Source of the DNA: DAOTUL01 sp034437435
Lineage (GTDB): Bacteria > Chloroflexota > Anaerolineae > Aggregatilineales > Phototrophicaceae
NCBI GenBank assembly: GCA_964417785.1
Contig: CAYQJO010000008.1
Span: 1-41,961, forward strand
Reading direction: 5' to 3'
Length of the DNA: 41,961 nt
In this document: positions 7,439 to 15,819 of the stretch, one piece after another
Layout of the letters: every line of letters starts with the position of its first letter
How positions within the stretch are numbered: position 1 is the first letter of the stretch
Translations under genes and position numbers: made by a program
Notes under the pieces: model-generated
What the model was told of the DNA's origin: nothing
Database searches by the model: none
What the model saw: the letters and a program-made list of their open reading frames with translations, nothing else

Positions 7439-8449
7439 CTAATCGTACTCTTCCAGCAAATCATCCAGGTCTTCAAACAGAGTCGCATTCGCCATCGCGT
7501 CTTCAACAGCCTGCACCAGGATGTCATCGTCTTCGTCATCGGCTTTTTCCGCCAATGCTTCCAATAGACGTATCGCTCGATCACCACCGATTTCACCCAG
7601 CGACCACACCGAAACCTCAAGGATTTCGCGGTCGTCCTCCAACACCAGTTGCCCCAGATGGCGCACCGCTTCTTCCAACTCAAGCGCACCGGCAGCCCGT
7701 GCCGCTTCATAGCGCAGACGCGGGTCTTCGCTCTGCATCTCGGTCAGTACATACTCGGCCCAGCGCTGGTCATAAGTCCGCCCCATCGCAAAAATCGCGC
7801 TGGATCGCATATCCGGGTCATCGCTATGGTAGGCTTCCTGGATCGCATCCGGGACAATGGTGTGTCCACAGTTGGAGATGGCCTCCAGCGCCCGCCGCCG
7901 AACCAGGACATCCCCCTGCCGGTTGTTCCACAGACGAACAGCAACATCCTGTGCGTTGCGTGTATACTGCTCCGGCAGGGTCTCCAGTTCGCCCAACAGG
8001 ATATAGCGCCCCAGTGCGCTGGCCGCAGTCGCCCGAACCTCGTTTGAATCGTCATGAAGCGCCAGCGACATCAGACGGTTCATGACTTCAAGCGTTTCAT
8101 CTTCCCACAGCACGTCGATGGCGGCTTCGCGTACACCGGGATCGTCATCTCCCAGGCCCATCATACCAACCATGCGATAATCCAGCATGAAATCGGCTTC
8201 GCTGGCTTCCAGCAGCGTCCGCATCACTCTACGCCGAAACACTGGCTTCAATGAGAACCACACCGGCTTGAGAAGCTCAAGTTCTTCCAGCAACACGCCG
8301 GAAAGGCCATACAGGATCGTCGAACTGGGAATATCACCGTCGTAGCTGCGCAGTGCCGCGATACCCTCCTGGATATCAACTGACGGCGGCGCAGTCGGCA
8401 TGTCATCCAGTATATCGTCCTGTTCTTCGCGAAGATCAAATTCTCTCAC
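7439..8449 (-). CDS. HEAT-repeat protein
   Basis: A strongly acidic 336-aa protein built mainly of HEAT-like helical pairs from about residue 100 to 320. Recurring elements include DPGVREAAIDVLW, SNEVRATAASALGRY, DPDMRSSAIFAMGR, DPRLRYEAARAAGAL and EILEVSVWSLGEIGG. No signal peptide or membrane helix is seen, so it is probably cytosolic. It ends in an acidic stretch (EDLDDLLEEYD). HEAT arrays act as protein scaffolds; no enzymatic function is suggested. The start is a GTG at 8449 with AGAGGTG upstream, 12 bases after the stop of the RseP-type protease gene. Co-transcription with the protease suggests that it works with the protease or with a substrate, but this is inference. Confidence 0.82.
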   Translation of the reverse strand: MREFDLREEQDDILDDMPTAPPSVDIQEGIAALRSYDGDIPSSTILYGLSGVLLEELELLKPVWFSLKPVFRRRVMRTLLEASEADFMLDYRMVGMMGLGDDDPGVREAAIDVLWEDETLEVMNRLMSLALHDDSNEVRATAASALGRYILLGELETLPEQYTRNAQDVAVRLWNNRQGDVLVRRRALEAISNCGHTIVPDAIQEAYHSDDPDMRSSAIFAMGRTYDQRWAEYVLTEMQSEDPRLRYEAARAAGALELEEAVRHLGQLVLEDDREILEVSVWSLGEIGGDRAIRLLEALAEKADDEDDDILVQAVEDAMANATLFEDLDDLLEEYD

Positions 8450-8461
8450 AGTTCCACACCT

Positions 8462-9967
8462 CTATGGCAGTACATCCGTCAGGGGGTTCAACAAATCGTT
8501 GATAATGAAAATCACACCGATGGACAGAATAAAGATCAATCCAACCAGATGAACCATACCTTCGCGTTCCGGTTCCATCGGTTTGCCCCGGATCAACTCA
8601 ACAATCACGAACAGAATACGCCCGCCATCAAGTGCCGGGATGGGCAGCAAATTGGTAAAGCCCAACGCGATGCTGATGAGCGCGATATACTCCAACAGGA
8701 TCACTGGTTCGTCTTCCTCGATAGTATCCTGAAGGATTGCACCACCAAGCTGGCTTACCCCTACAGCACTCACAATCCGGCGTTCTTCCGGTTCCGTGTC
8801 GTTGCTCAACAACCGTGCCGGAAACTCGGCAATCAGACCGAAGATGGTCGTCACGCGCTCAACACCATACTCCAGGGCGATATTGGGCGGCTGTGCCACC
8901 GACTCTACCTGCGCAACCTCAACAAATCGTAAATTGCCGTTCGCCGCCGCATATTCCGCACGGATACCGATCCCCATGCGCCCCTGACCAACTGGCGGGT
9001 CTGTGCGCGGAACCAGCGATATCTCTCGTATTTCGCCGTCGCGCAGCACACTTAGAGTCACGGACTCACCCGCGTGATCCAGGGTCATCGACTGCACCAG
9101 ACCGATAGGGTCAGGCGTCCCGGCAACCTGTTCATCGTTGAATTCGGCGATGAGATCGCCAGGTCGAAGGCCAGCTTCACCCGCTGGACTCTCATCATAG
9201 ACCGATGTAATCAGCACATACTCCACCGCACTATCGAAGCCATCCAACAGGTCTTGCGTGACGAGCAGGATCATATCGAACATTTCGATAGACTCGCCCT
9301 CATTCTGTCGCGTGATGGTGACGGTGACTTCTTCACCCATTAGCATTTCCAGCCGCCGCACAAGGTCTTCGGTGCTGGCAAAATACTCACCGTTGACCGA
9401 CTCAATCAGGTCATTGGTACGCAGTCCAGTGTCATATACAGCACTGCCAGCGGTCACATTGGACAATCCGAGTCTGGCTCCCACTTCTTCGGGCAGCCCG
9501 ATCAATCCGATGAACACAAACAGCAGAAACGCAAAGATGAAGTTGGCGATTGGCCCCGCCGCCATAAAGCCAATGCGCGGCCAGGGTTTGGCCTCATTGA
9601 CCGCCATCGTATCATGAAAACCGCGTGCGGCCAGTTCCTCGCGCTCGGACTGGTAGATGTCGTCTTGGGCCAGTGCCGCACGCTGCTGGTCGGTCTCTTC
9701 CTCGCTCACGGGGCGGATGATGTCTTCGCCCAACGGACGAACATAGCCACCCAGCGGAATGGCGTTCAGCGTAAACTCCGTCTCACGCCAGGTAAACAAC
9801 CGGGCGATACGCGGCGGAAAACCGATACCGAATTCCAGCACCGTAATCCCGATAGATTTAGCCGCCAGAAAGTGGCCGAATTCGTGGACGATCACGGCAG
9901 GAATCAGCACGATACCGAAAGCGAGAATCGCCGATAGAAGATCGTTACCCAGTAGAAAATCGAACAT
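8462..9967 (-). CDS. rseP: RseP-type site-2 membrane metalloprotease (M50)
   Basis: An intramembrane zinc protease of 501 aa. The HEFGH active-site motif is at residues 28-32 in the first transmembrane helix. Further helices occur near 135-155 and at the C-terminus. Two PDZ domains lie between, marked by AGSAVYDTGLRTNDLI and SPAGEAGLRPGDLI. The second active-site motif, NLLPIPALDGG, is near residue 445. RseP family members cleave membrane-bound anti-sigma factors and remnant signal peptides. The ATG at 9967 has TGAGG 9 bases upstream and is preferred over a TTG five codons earlier. It is the first gene of a pair with the HEAT-repeat gene. An anti-sigma factor encoded at 37218-37727 is a conceivable substrate, but nothing in the sequence proves it. 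Confidence 0.9.
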   Translation of the reverse strand: MFDFLLGNDLLSAILAFGIVLIPAVIVHEFGHFLAAKSIGITVLEFGIGFPPRIARLFTWRETEFTLNAIPLGGYVRPLGEDIIRPVSEEETDQQRAALAQDDIYQSEREELAARGFHDTMAVNEAKPWPRIGFMAAGPIANFIFAFLLFVFIGLIGLPEEVGARLGLSNVTAGSAVYDTGLRTNDLIESVNGEYFASTEDLVRRLEMLMGEEVTVTITRQNEGESIEMFDMILLVTQDLLDGFDSAVEYVLITSVYDESPAGEAGLRPGDLIAEFNDEQVAGTPDPIGLVQSMTLDHAGESVTLSVLRDGEIREISLVPRTDPPVGQGRMGIGIRAEYAAANGNLRFVEVAQVESVAQPPNIALEYGVERVTTIFGLIAEFPARLLSNDTEPEERRIVSAVGVSQLGGAILQDTIEEDEPVILLEYIALISIALGFTNLLPIPALDGGRILFVIVELIRGKPMEPEREGMVHLVGLIFILSIGVIFIINDLLNPLTDVLP

Positions 9968-10013
9968 TACAACTTGCCTCAAGAAAAATCAATGGAGTAC
10001 ACCATCTTTTAAC

Positions 10014-10043
10014 ATTATAGTGGGCGTTTGGAATGATAAGCAA
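10014..10043 (-). promoter_or_regulatory. Predicted promoter of rseP
   Basis: On the minus strand TTGCTT (10043-10038) and a perfect TATAAT (10019-10014) are separated by 18 bases. Transcription would start near 10007, about 40 bases before the rseP ATG. Confidence 0.6.
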
Positions 10044-10109
10044 GAGAAGTTTCATGAGACGCTTATGCGATTCCACACTTCCTTAATACTGTGCGAATCT
10101 AAAAAGGGA

Positions 10110-10137
10110 TTGTGCCTGCTCCTGACTGGGCTATAAT
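10110..10137 (+). promoter_or_regulatory. Predicted promoter of the UbiA-mvk operon
   Basis: A perfect TATAAT (10132-10137) lies only 6 bases before the ATG at 10144. The best -35 candidate is TTGTGC (10110-10115, 3 of 6) with a 16-base spacer. The expected transcription start falls on or next to the initiation codon, and no Shine-Dalgarno is present. A leaderless mRNA is therefore predicted. Confidence 0.55.
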
Positions 10138-10143
10138 CGCGAG

Positions 10144-11043
10144 ATGACTGATACAAAACTACCCATCCTGACGGCCATGTCCGGCCTCTTGCGGACCATG
10201 CGCCCCAAGCAGTGGACCAAGAACCTTCTGTTCGTCTATCCGGCGATTGTTTTCGACGGCAAACTGTTCGACATGGAGTCGTTCGCCAATGTCACACTGG
10301 CCTTCATCCTGCTGTGCCTGATGTCGGGAACAGTGTATATCATTAACGATCTGGTCGATATTGAGAACGACCGCCAGCATCCAACCAAGCGTTTCCGCCC
10401 ACTGCCATCGGGCGAACTACCTGAATCGGTCGCCCGTGCTGCCGCTGTTATCCTGCCAACAGTCAGTTTGCTGGTTGCACTGGCTTTCAGCCAGCCGCTG
10501 GCGCTGATCCTGCTGGCTTATCTCATTTTGCAAGGCTTTTACTCCTTCGCGCTCAAACATGTCGTCATTATCGATGTGCTGGTCATCATGATCGGTTTTG
10601 TCATGCGTGTCGCCGCCGGTGTCGTTGTCATAGAAGTTGAGAATTTCTCGCCCTGGTTATACGCAACAACCGGTCTGCTGGCGTTGTTTCTGGCGATTGG
10701 CAAGCGCCGCCAGGAGCTTATCACCCTGGGTGATCGTGCCAGCAGCGCCCGTCCCATCTTCAAAGACTATAATCTGGCCCTCATCGACGACATGATGCGC
10801 GTGGTGACCACCAGCACGCTCATCACCTATATTCTGTATACCATCGAGGTGCAGCCAGAGCCGGGATCGAACGCATCGTTGGTTACGGTTCCCTACGTTC
10901 TCTACGGTTTGTTCCGCTATCTTTATCTAATCCATGTACGCGGTGAGGGCAGCGCACCCGATGAAGTCCTGCTGCATGACCGGCCTCTGCAACTCACTAT
11001 CGTGGCCTTTGGCCTGACGTTTCTGGTCATTCTGTACGTGTGA
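10144..11043 (+). CDS. UbiA-family prenyltransferase (DPPR-synthase-like)
   Basis: A polytopic membrane prenyltransferase of 299 aa. The first aspartate motif is NDLVDIENDRQHP (residues 68-80), followed by TKRFRPLPSG. The second motif region is YSFALKHVVIIDV. This motif set resembles decaprenyl-phosphate phosphoribosyltransferases, which transfer phosphoribose to polyprenyl phosphate, more than quinone-pathway UbiA enzymes. The closing segment near residue 190 (AIGKRRQEL) also fits that subfamily. The exact acceptor is not provable from sequence. The ATG at 10144 is accepted although no ribosome site precedes it; see the promoter entry. The stop codon overlaps the start of mevalonate kinase (TGATG), which suggests a shared isoprenoid theme. 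Confidence 0.85.
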   Translation: MTDTKLPILTAMSGLLRTMRPKQWTKNLLFVYPAIVFDGKLFDMESFANVTLAFILLCLMSGTVYIINDLVDIENDRQHPTKRFRPLPSGELPESVARAAAVILPTVSLLVALAFSQPLALILLAYLILQGFYSFALKHVVIIDVLVIMIGFVMRVAAGVVVIEVENFSPWLYATTGLLALFLAIGKRRQELITLGDRASSARPIFKDYNLALIDDMMRVVTTSTLITYILYTIEVQPEPGSNASLVTVPYVLYGLFRYLYLIHVRGEGSAPDEVLLHDRPLQLTIVAFGLTFLVILYV

Positions 11044-11972
11044 TGGCAAGCGCACCCGCCAAGATCATCCTGTTCGGCGAGCACGCCGTCGTCCACCGGC
11101 AGCCGGCCATCGCCGTACCCATTTCAGGATTGAGAGCGACCGCCACCAGCCGCAAAGGCAAACCGGGCAGCGGCTTGCAAATCGAAGCTGCCGATCTGAA
11201 CGAAGTCGTACCGGTCGAGATTGGGACCGATATTGTAGATAACGCCCTGGTCATGACAGCCCGTTTGATCCTGCGAGCGCTGGCCGCCTCTCCTCCCGAT
11301 GCGATCATCACGGTGAAGTCCACAATCCCGATGGCAAGCGGGCTGGGCAGCGGCGCAGCGGTTTCAACCGCACTGGCCCGCGCACTGGCTGAGACCATCG
11401 GGACGGAAGTCAACCGGGAAACCCTCAACAATTTGATCCTCGAAGTGGAGCGAATCTATCACGGTACACCGAGCGGCATAGACAATACCGTCATTGTCTA
11501 CGAGCAACCGGTGTTTTTTGTTCGCGGTCAGCCGATTGAGCTTCTCACCATTGCTCATCCATTTACGCTCGTCGTTGGCGACACTGGCGAAACCGCACTA
11601 ACGCGCATCGCCGTCAGAGATGTCGGCAAACTGGTCAAGAGCCAGCCCAAACGGATGCAGCCTCTGCTCGATGAAGTCGGCGAAATCAGCCGCAAAGCAC
11701 GCCCGATCATCGAATCCGGCGACCCCGCCGCCCTGGGTCCCTTGATGCTGCGCAACCACGCACTCCTGCAACAGATGACCGTTTCCTGCGAATCGCTTGA
11801 CCGGCTGGTACAGGCAGCCATGGACGCCGGTGCAGTGGGAGCAAAACTCTCTGGCGGAGGGCGTGGCGGCAATATGATCGCCCTGGTCACACCCGACCAG
11901 CAGGAACAGATCAGTCAGGCTTTAGTTGACGCCGGTGCGGTGCGAGTCTTCACTTCAGTTGTCGGGTCCTGA
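11043..11972 (+). CDS. mvk: Mevalonate kinase (GHMP family)
   Basis: It phosphorylates mevalonate on the way to isopentenyl diphosphate. The 309-aa protein has the three GHMP motifs: PAKIILFGEHAVVHRQPAIA (residues 5-24), PMASGLGSGAA (97-107) and KLSGGGRGGN near the C-terminus. The catalytic aspartate is probably Asp147 in GTPSGID. In motif 2 the usual GLGSSAA is GLGSGAA, so a serine contacting Mg-ATP in the animal enzyme is replaced by glycine. The ATG overlaps the UbiA stop codon by one base. Its last 58 bases overlap the 3' end of the convergent phosphatase gene. Other GHMP sugar or phosphomevalonate kinases are less likely given the N-terminal motif. Confidence 0.88.
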   Translation: MASAPAKIILFGEHAVVHRQPAIAVPISGLRATATSRKGKPGSGLQIEAADLNEVVPVEIGTDIVDNALVMTARLILRALAASPPDAIITVKSTIPMASGLGSGAAVSTALARALAETIGTEVNRETLNNLILEVERIYHGTPSGIDNTVIVYEQPVFFVRGQPIELLTIAHPFTLVVGDTGETALTRIAVRDVGKLVKSQPKRMQPLLDEVGEISRKARPIIESGDPAALGPLMLRNHALLQQMTVSCESLDRLVQAAMDAGAVGAKLSGGGRGGNMIALVTPDQQEQISQALVDAGAVRVFTSVVGS

Positions 11973-12526
11973 CACTCGATATAGAGCCGGTTGATCTGGC
12001 GCATTTGACCCGGCATAGGCCAGACAAACGGGCGCTTGCGGCGGATCAAAGCCCAGGCTTCTCGCGGTGCCATCCCGATGCTGACCAGATAGGCCGCAAC
12101 CATCGTGGGTGCACGCCCCACGCCAACACCACAATGGACATAAACCACCCCACCCGCCGCGACTTCCTTCTCGATGAACATTACCCCCTCACGAAGCTGC
12201 TCCAACGACGGGGGGTGATTGTCAACTGTCGGCAGATGCAGGTATCGATCCGGGGCCAGCCCTTCCAGACGATCATCGAACTCTTTACGCATGTTGATGA
12301 CCGCTGTGATGCCGGGTTCCTGCTGCATCAACGGCCAGCCATGTATTCTGTGCTGGCCGCCGACATAAAGCTGTGGCGTGATTTCGCTGTACTGGTGCAG
12401 CGGTCTACCGGAAATGATCCGGTAAAGCTGTACCCATACGCGCAAAAACACGACACGGATGTTGTGATGAAGCAACCACTGGAAAAACAACGACCGGTTT
12501 GATTGTTTTTCCGAGCGTTCGTTCAC
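11915..12526 (-). CDS. Dual-specificity / tyrosine phosphatase family protein
   Basis: A cysteine-based protein phosphatase of 203 aa. The P-loop HCGVGVGR (residues 131-138) contains nucleophile Cys132 and Arg138. Asp102 in LPTVDNHPP is a good candidate for the general acid. The N-terminal 40 residues are basic and hydrophobic (WLLHHNIRVVFLRVWVQLYRII) and may associate with the membrane. The substrate is unknown: phosphoprotein, phosphoinositide or phospholipid are all possible. The start is GTG at 12526, within a GTGA overlap with the stop of the cyclophilin gene, and AGGAG lies 9 bases upstream. The last 58 bases overlap mvk in convergent orientation, so the final residues of both proteins are encoded on opposite strands of the same DNA. 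Confidence 0.85.
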   Translation of the reverse strand: MNERSEKQSNRSLFFQWLLHHNIRVVFLRVWVQLYRIISGRPLHQYSEITPQLYVGGQHRIHGWPLMQQEPGITAVINMRKEFDDRLEGLAPDRYLHLPTVDNHPPSLEQLREGVMFIEKEVAAGGVVYVHCGVGVGRAPTMVAAYLVSIGMAPREAWALIRRKRPFVWPMPGQMRQINRLYIECQDPTTEVKTRTAPASTKA

Positions 12527-13746
12527 TGGCTCAACTCCTGCCGCAGTGCGGCGGCAAATGCGGGTTCATAAAGCTGAACGGTGATCTGGTCCAGCCAGCC
12601 CTCTGCTGTGACCGGGGCCGCTGGCGGGAAAACACTTTCGGTTACGGTGACAACCCGTCCAATCCGACGGAACATGCTGGAGCGTGTGCCTTCGGACTCA
12701 TCACACAGAGTCTCGCTCCAGCTATACACCGGCAGCCCGTAAAACTCACTTTCCGTCGGTTCACTCACATGGTCATCTGTGACCAGTGTGAGGAAGAACG
12801 GATCATCTGTCGCAGCCTGGGCGTCGGCGGTTGTCTCAAACACATGAATTGTATACCCGAATGATTGAAGTGCAACCGGGTCAAAGCTGCAATCCGTGTT
12901 ACTATACGTCGATTTCACACTGAATTGATGATTGTAGTTTGCCAGAAACTCAGCAGTACCCTCCGGTCCATCAACGGACTCACCATCCAGTATCATGCTT
13001 TCGTCTACGTTCCTCGTGATACCTTCCAGACCAATGTCATCGGGAAACTGGTCCAGGAGTTCCTGGTACTGGTCCTGGCTGTAGACATCCAGCGCCTCAA
13101 TCTCGGCATCGACCGTCTCCGGGTCGGTGACGATGACGACTGTATCCAGCGCAGGACCCGGTTCCTGCGCGGTTTCCGGATCACGCAGCGGCAGGCTCTC
13201 GACTGTATCCTGACCGTAGATCACTTCGCCAAAGATCGTGTGACGGAAGTTCAGATAATCGGGCATGGATGTCGTCAGGAAGAACTGGCTGCCATTGGTG
13301 TTTTCGCCAGCGTTCGCCATCGCCAGCAACCCTGGACGATCAAACGTCAGGAACGCCACAAATTCGTCCTGGAAACGATAGCCGGGGCCACCTGAACCGC
13401 TGGCAGTCGGATCACCGCCCTGAGCCATGAAGTCTTCCAGTACACGGTGGAAGGTGATGTTGTTGTAGAAATCATTTTCCGCCAGAAAGATCATGTTATT
13501 GACCGTGACCGGTGTGAGGGTCTCGAACAGGTCCACATACACCGCGCCGGCTTCGGTGCAGAATATCGCACGATAATCGAGTCCGGGTTCCAATACATCT
13601 TCCGCCGCTTCAAACTCGCGGGTCTCCGGTTCATCCGCTGGTGTTGCTGCATCACAAATTTCTTCGGGTGTCATGGTCTCCTGCGCCACCATCGGTACCG
13701 TGAATATCAGCAGCGCACTCAACACAACCAACACAATTCGCATCAT
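12523..13746 (-). CDS. Exported cyclophilin-type peptidyl-prolyl isomerase
   Basis: A 407-aa secreted protein. A signal peptide of about 21 residues ends at PMVAQ. The cyclophilin domain spans about 60-215, with the catalytic Arg101 in FHR (99-101) and the conserved QFF at 154-156. GGDPTASGSGGPGYRF and GSQFFLTT are typical of bacterial cyclophilins. It would catalyse prolyl cis-trans isomerisation during folding outside the membrane. The remaining C-terminal 180 residues do not match a domain I recognise. Two adjacent ATGs (13746 and 13743) are possible; GGGA lies 4 and 7 bases upstream respectively. Its stop overlaps the phosphatase start (GTGA), so the two are translationally coupled. Confidence 0.88.
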   Translation of the reverse strand: MMRIVLVVLSALLIFTVPMVAQETMTPEEICDAATPADEPETREFEAAEDVLEPGLDYRAIFCTEAGAVYVDLFETLTPVTVNNMIFLAENDFYNNITFHRVLEDFMAQGGDPTASGSGGPGYRFQDEFVAFLTFDRPGLLAMANAGENTNGSQFFLTTSMPDYLNFRHTIFGEVIYGQDTVESLPLRDPETAQEPGPALDTVVIVTDPETVDAEIEALDVYSQDQYQELLDQFPDDIGLEGITRNVDESMILDGESVDGPEGTAEFLANYNHQFSVKSTYSNTDCSFDPVALQSFGYTIHVFETTADAQAATDDPFFLTLVTDDHVSEPTESEFYGLPVYSWSETLCDESEGTRSSMFRRIGRVVTVTESVFPPAAPVTAEGWLDQITVQLYEPAFAAALRQELSQ

Positions 13747-13839
13747 TTTATCCCATCGATTTCATCTATCGGCGTAACGCAGTCTACCACAGGCGCACGC
13801 TTTACGGTAGAAACGATGCCAGCACACAAGGATAAAATA

Positions 13840-15777
13840 ATGACCCGTATCTACCTCACCGTATTGGTTCTGCTGTTGGCGGCTTTCGTCCGGTTGTGGC
13901 ACTCTGGCGACGCACCACCCGGCCTACAACATGATGAAATCTTCAAGGCGATTGAAGGCGTTCGCGTCGTTGAAGACGCCGACATCCGCCTGTTCTATCC
14001 CAGCAACCAGGGGCATGAAGGCGGTTATGTATGGTTCATCGGCCTCGCCTACGCCCTGCTCGGTGATTCTGTGATGATGATTAAGTTCCCCGCTTTCGTC
14101 TTTGGCATGTTGACCATCGCCCTGCTCTATCGTGTCGCTGCCGATCTTTACGGACACCGGGTGGGTGTCATTGCAGCGGGATTGGCAGCCGTATCGTTCT
14201 GGGCCATCTTCACCAGCCGCGTCGGACTGCGAGCCGTATCGCTGCCGACCGTCACCCTGTTGGTCATCTGGGGACTCATCCGGCTGCACCGGCACCCCAG
14301 TTGGACAACAGCACTGGCAACCGGATTCGCCCTCGGATTTGCCAGCTATACCTATACTTCGTCAATAGCGCTCTATCCTGCTTTCGCCGTTTATGTGGTC
14401 TTCCAACGAGCCACCTTTCGCCACCAATGGCGCTATCTGGCAGTGATCGCAATAATCGGTGGCCTGCTGACCCTACCCATGATCGCCATCCGGCTCGAAG
14501 ACAACATCGGCAGTAACCGGATCGATAGCATCTCACGCCCCTGGATCGAATTTCAGAATGGCAACCCGAACGAACTCATTGACAACGCCTGGAAACTGGC
14601 CGGGATGCCGGTTTTCACTGGCGACCCGGAATGGCGCTATAACATCGCGGAGCGCCCCCTGTTTCCCGTGCTGCCCGGACTACTGGTCTATGCTGGTGTG
14701 CTGATTCTGTTGTGGCGTGTACGCCGCCAGCCGTTCAACGCCATGCTGCTGGTGCTGCTCCTGGCAGGACTGGTCCCCAGTCTGCTGACCGTCTCCGCCC
14801 CATCGTATTTGCGCTCGATCATCACTCTACCTACCATCATGATCGCCATTGCATTGGCGGTCGATGCCATACCCGATAAGCGAATCGTCTGGGGATTGGG
14901 CATTGCCATGATCGGAATCACCGCCGCTGCCGATTTCCCCGCCTATTTTGACCGCTGGGCCAACCATGACGCGGTGTTCGCTATCTACCGAGATGACCTG
15001 GAACAACTGGCACGCAATCTGCGCCAGAACGATCCCGACATTGCACTGGTCTCTATCGATGACGCTGAACTTGATCCGCTCATCTTCTACTCCTATGCCA
15101 CTCCAGACACCAACATGGTGTTCTTCGATGGCCTGACCAACATCGTCCTCAGCCATGAACCGACCCTGCTGTTCGTCTCACCGGTCTCGCCCATCACACC
15201 ACCCCATGCCGACTGGCTCACCGCTGAACTGGGTGCCGAAGTCCTGCCGCCGCTTCTCCGTCAGGATGGGGAGATCGCCTTCCATGTCTATCGTGTCGGT
15301 GGGCCGGCTTTGCAGGAGCGGATCGAGACCTTCAGCCAGGAGCCGGTCTACACGGGACAGCCAACCGCATTCATCGAAGCCGAGCCGCTGGTGTTACCGG
15401 TCAACTTCGGGGACATCATCGAACTGGTGGCCGTTGATGTCCCCCGACGGCAAATCGCCCGCGAGAACGATGGCGTGAACATCCAGCTTTATCTGGCACC
15501 CATCCAGGGGCGGCTGGACCTGCCACTCAACATCTATGTGCATCTGCTTGACGCGCAGGGCGAGGTGGTGGCGCAGCGTGATCTACTGGGCGTGCGGCCC
15601 AATATGTGGGACACCCGCACCGTGTTCATGCAAGATAACTATGTCATTGGTGGGTCACTGGAACCAGGACGTTATGTTTTGGCTATGGGTGTCTACAACT
15701 GGGATACGATGGAGCGACTGCCGGTGATCGGTCATGATGTGGATCAGATTTTGATCACCGAGATTGAGGTTCGTTAG
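13840..15777 (+). CDS. GT39-like membrane glycosyltransferase (GT-C fold)
   Basis: A 645-aa polytopic protein of the ArnT/PMT superfamily. The first helix is followed by an outward loop with the HDE motif (Asp32-Glu33 in GLQHDEIF), the usual acidic catalytic site of GT-C enzymes. About ten hydrophobic segments lie between residues 5 and 370. The rest, about 375-645, is a soluble extracytoplasmic region with beta-rich segments. Such enzymes transfer a sugar from a polyprenyl-phosphate donor to lipid, glycan or protein. The ATG at 13840 has AAGGA 7 bases upstream; earlier in-frame codons back to 13447 lie inside the divergent cyclophilin gene. Donor and acceptor are unknown. No convincing promoter was found in the 93-base divergent spacer. 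Confidence 0.82.
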   Translation: MTRIYLTVLVLLLAAFVRLWHSGDAPPGLQHDEIFKAIEGVRVVEDADIRLFYPSNQGHEGGYVWFIGLAYALLGDSVMMIKFPAFVFGMLTIALLYRVAADLYGHRVGVIAAGLAAVSFWAIFTSRVGLRAVSLPTVTLLVIWGLIRLHRHPSWTTALATGFALGFASYTYTSSIALYPAFAVYVVFQRATFRHQWRYLAVIAIIGGLLTLPMIAIRLEDNIGSNRIDSISRPWIEFQNGNPNELIDNAWKLAGMPVFTGDPEWRYNIAERPLFPVLPGLLVYAGVLILLWRVRRQPFNAMLLVLLLAGLVPSLLTVSAPSYLRSIITLPTIMIAIALAVDAIPDKRIVWGLGIAMIGITAAADFPAYFDRWANHDAVFAIYRDDLEQLARNLRQNDPDIALVSIDDAELDPLIFYSYATPDTNMVFFDGLTNIVLSHEPTLLFVSPVSPITPPHADWLTAELGAEVLPPLLRQDGEIAFHVYRVGGPALQERIETFSQEPVYTGQPTAFIEAEPLVLPVNFGDIIELVAVDVPRRQIARENDGVNIQLYLAPIQGRLDLPLNIYVHLLDAQGEVVAQRDLLGVRPNMWDTRTVFMQDNYVIGGSLEPGRYVLAMGVYNWDTMERLPVIGHDVDQILITEIEVR

Positions 15778-15779
15778 GG

Positions 15780-15808
15780 GCGGTGGACGGCGTTTGACCG
15801 TCCACCGC
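15780..15808. terminator. Hairpin between convergent GT39 and rpoC genes
   Basis: GCGGTGGACGG (15780-15790) pairs perfectly with CCGTCCACCGC (15798-15808) around a 7-base loop. It sits 2 bases after the GT39 stop and 11 bases beyond the end of rpoC. No T-run follows in either direction, so it may work as a weak terminator or as an mRNA 3'-end stabiliser. Confidence 0.6.
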
Positions 15809-15819
15809 TGCGGATTCTG

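Noticed and set aside
13447..13839. N-terminal extension of the GT39-like frame
   Set aside because: It overlaps the divergent cyclophilin gene almost fully. The ATG at 13840 has a good ribosome site and starts directly at the first membrane helix.
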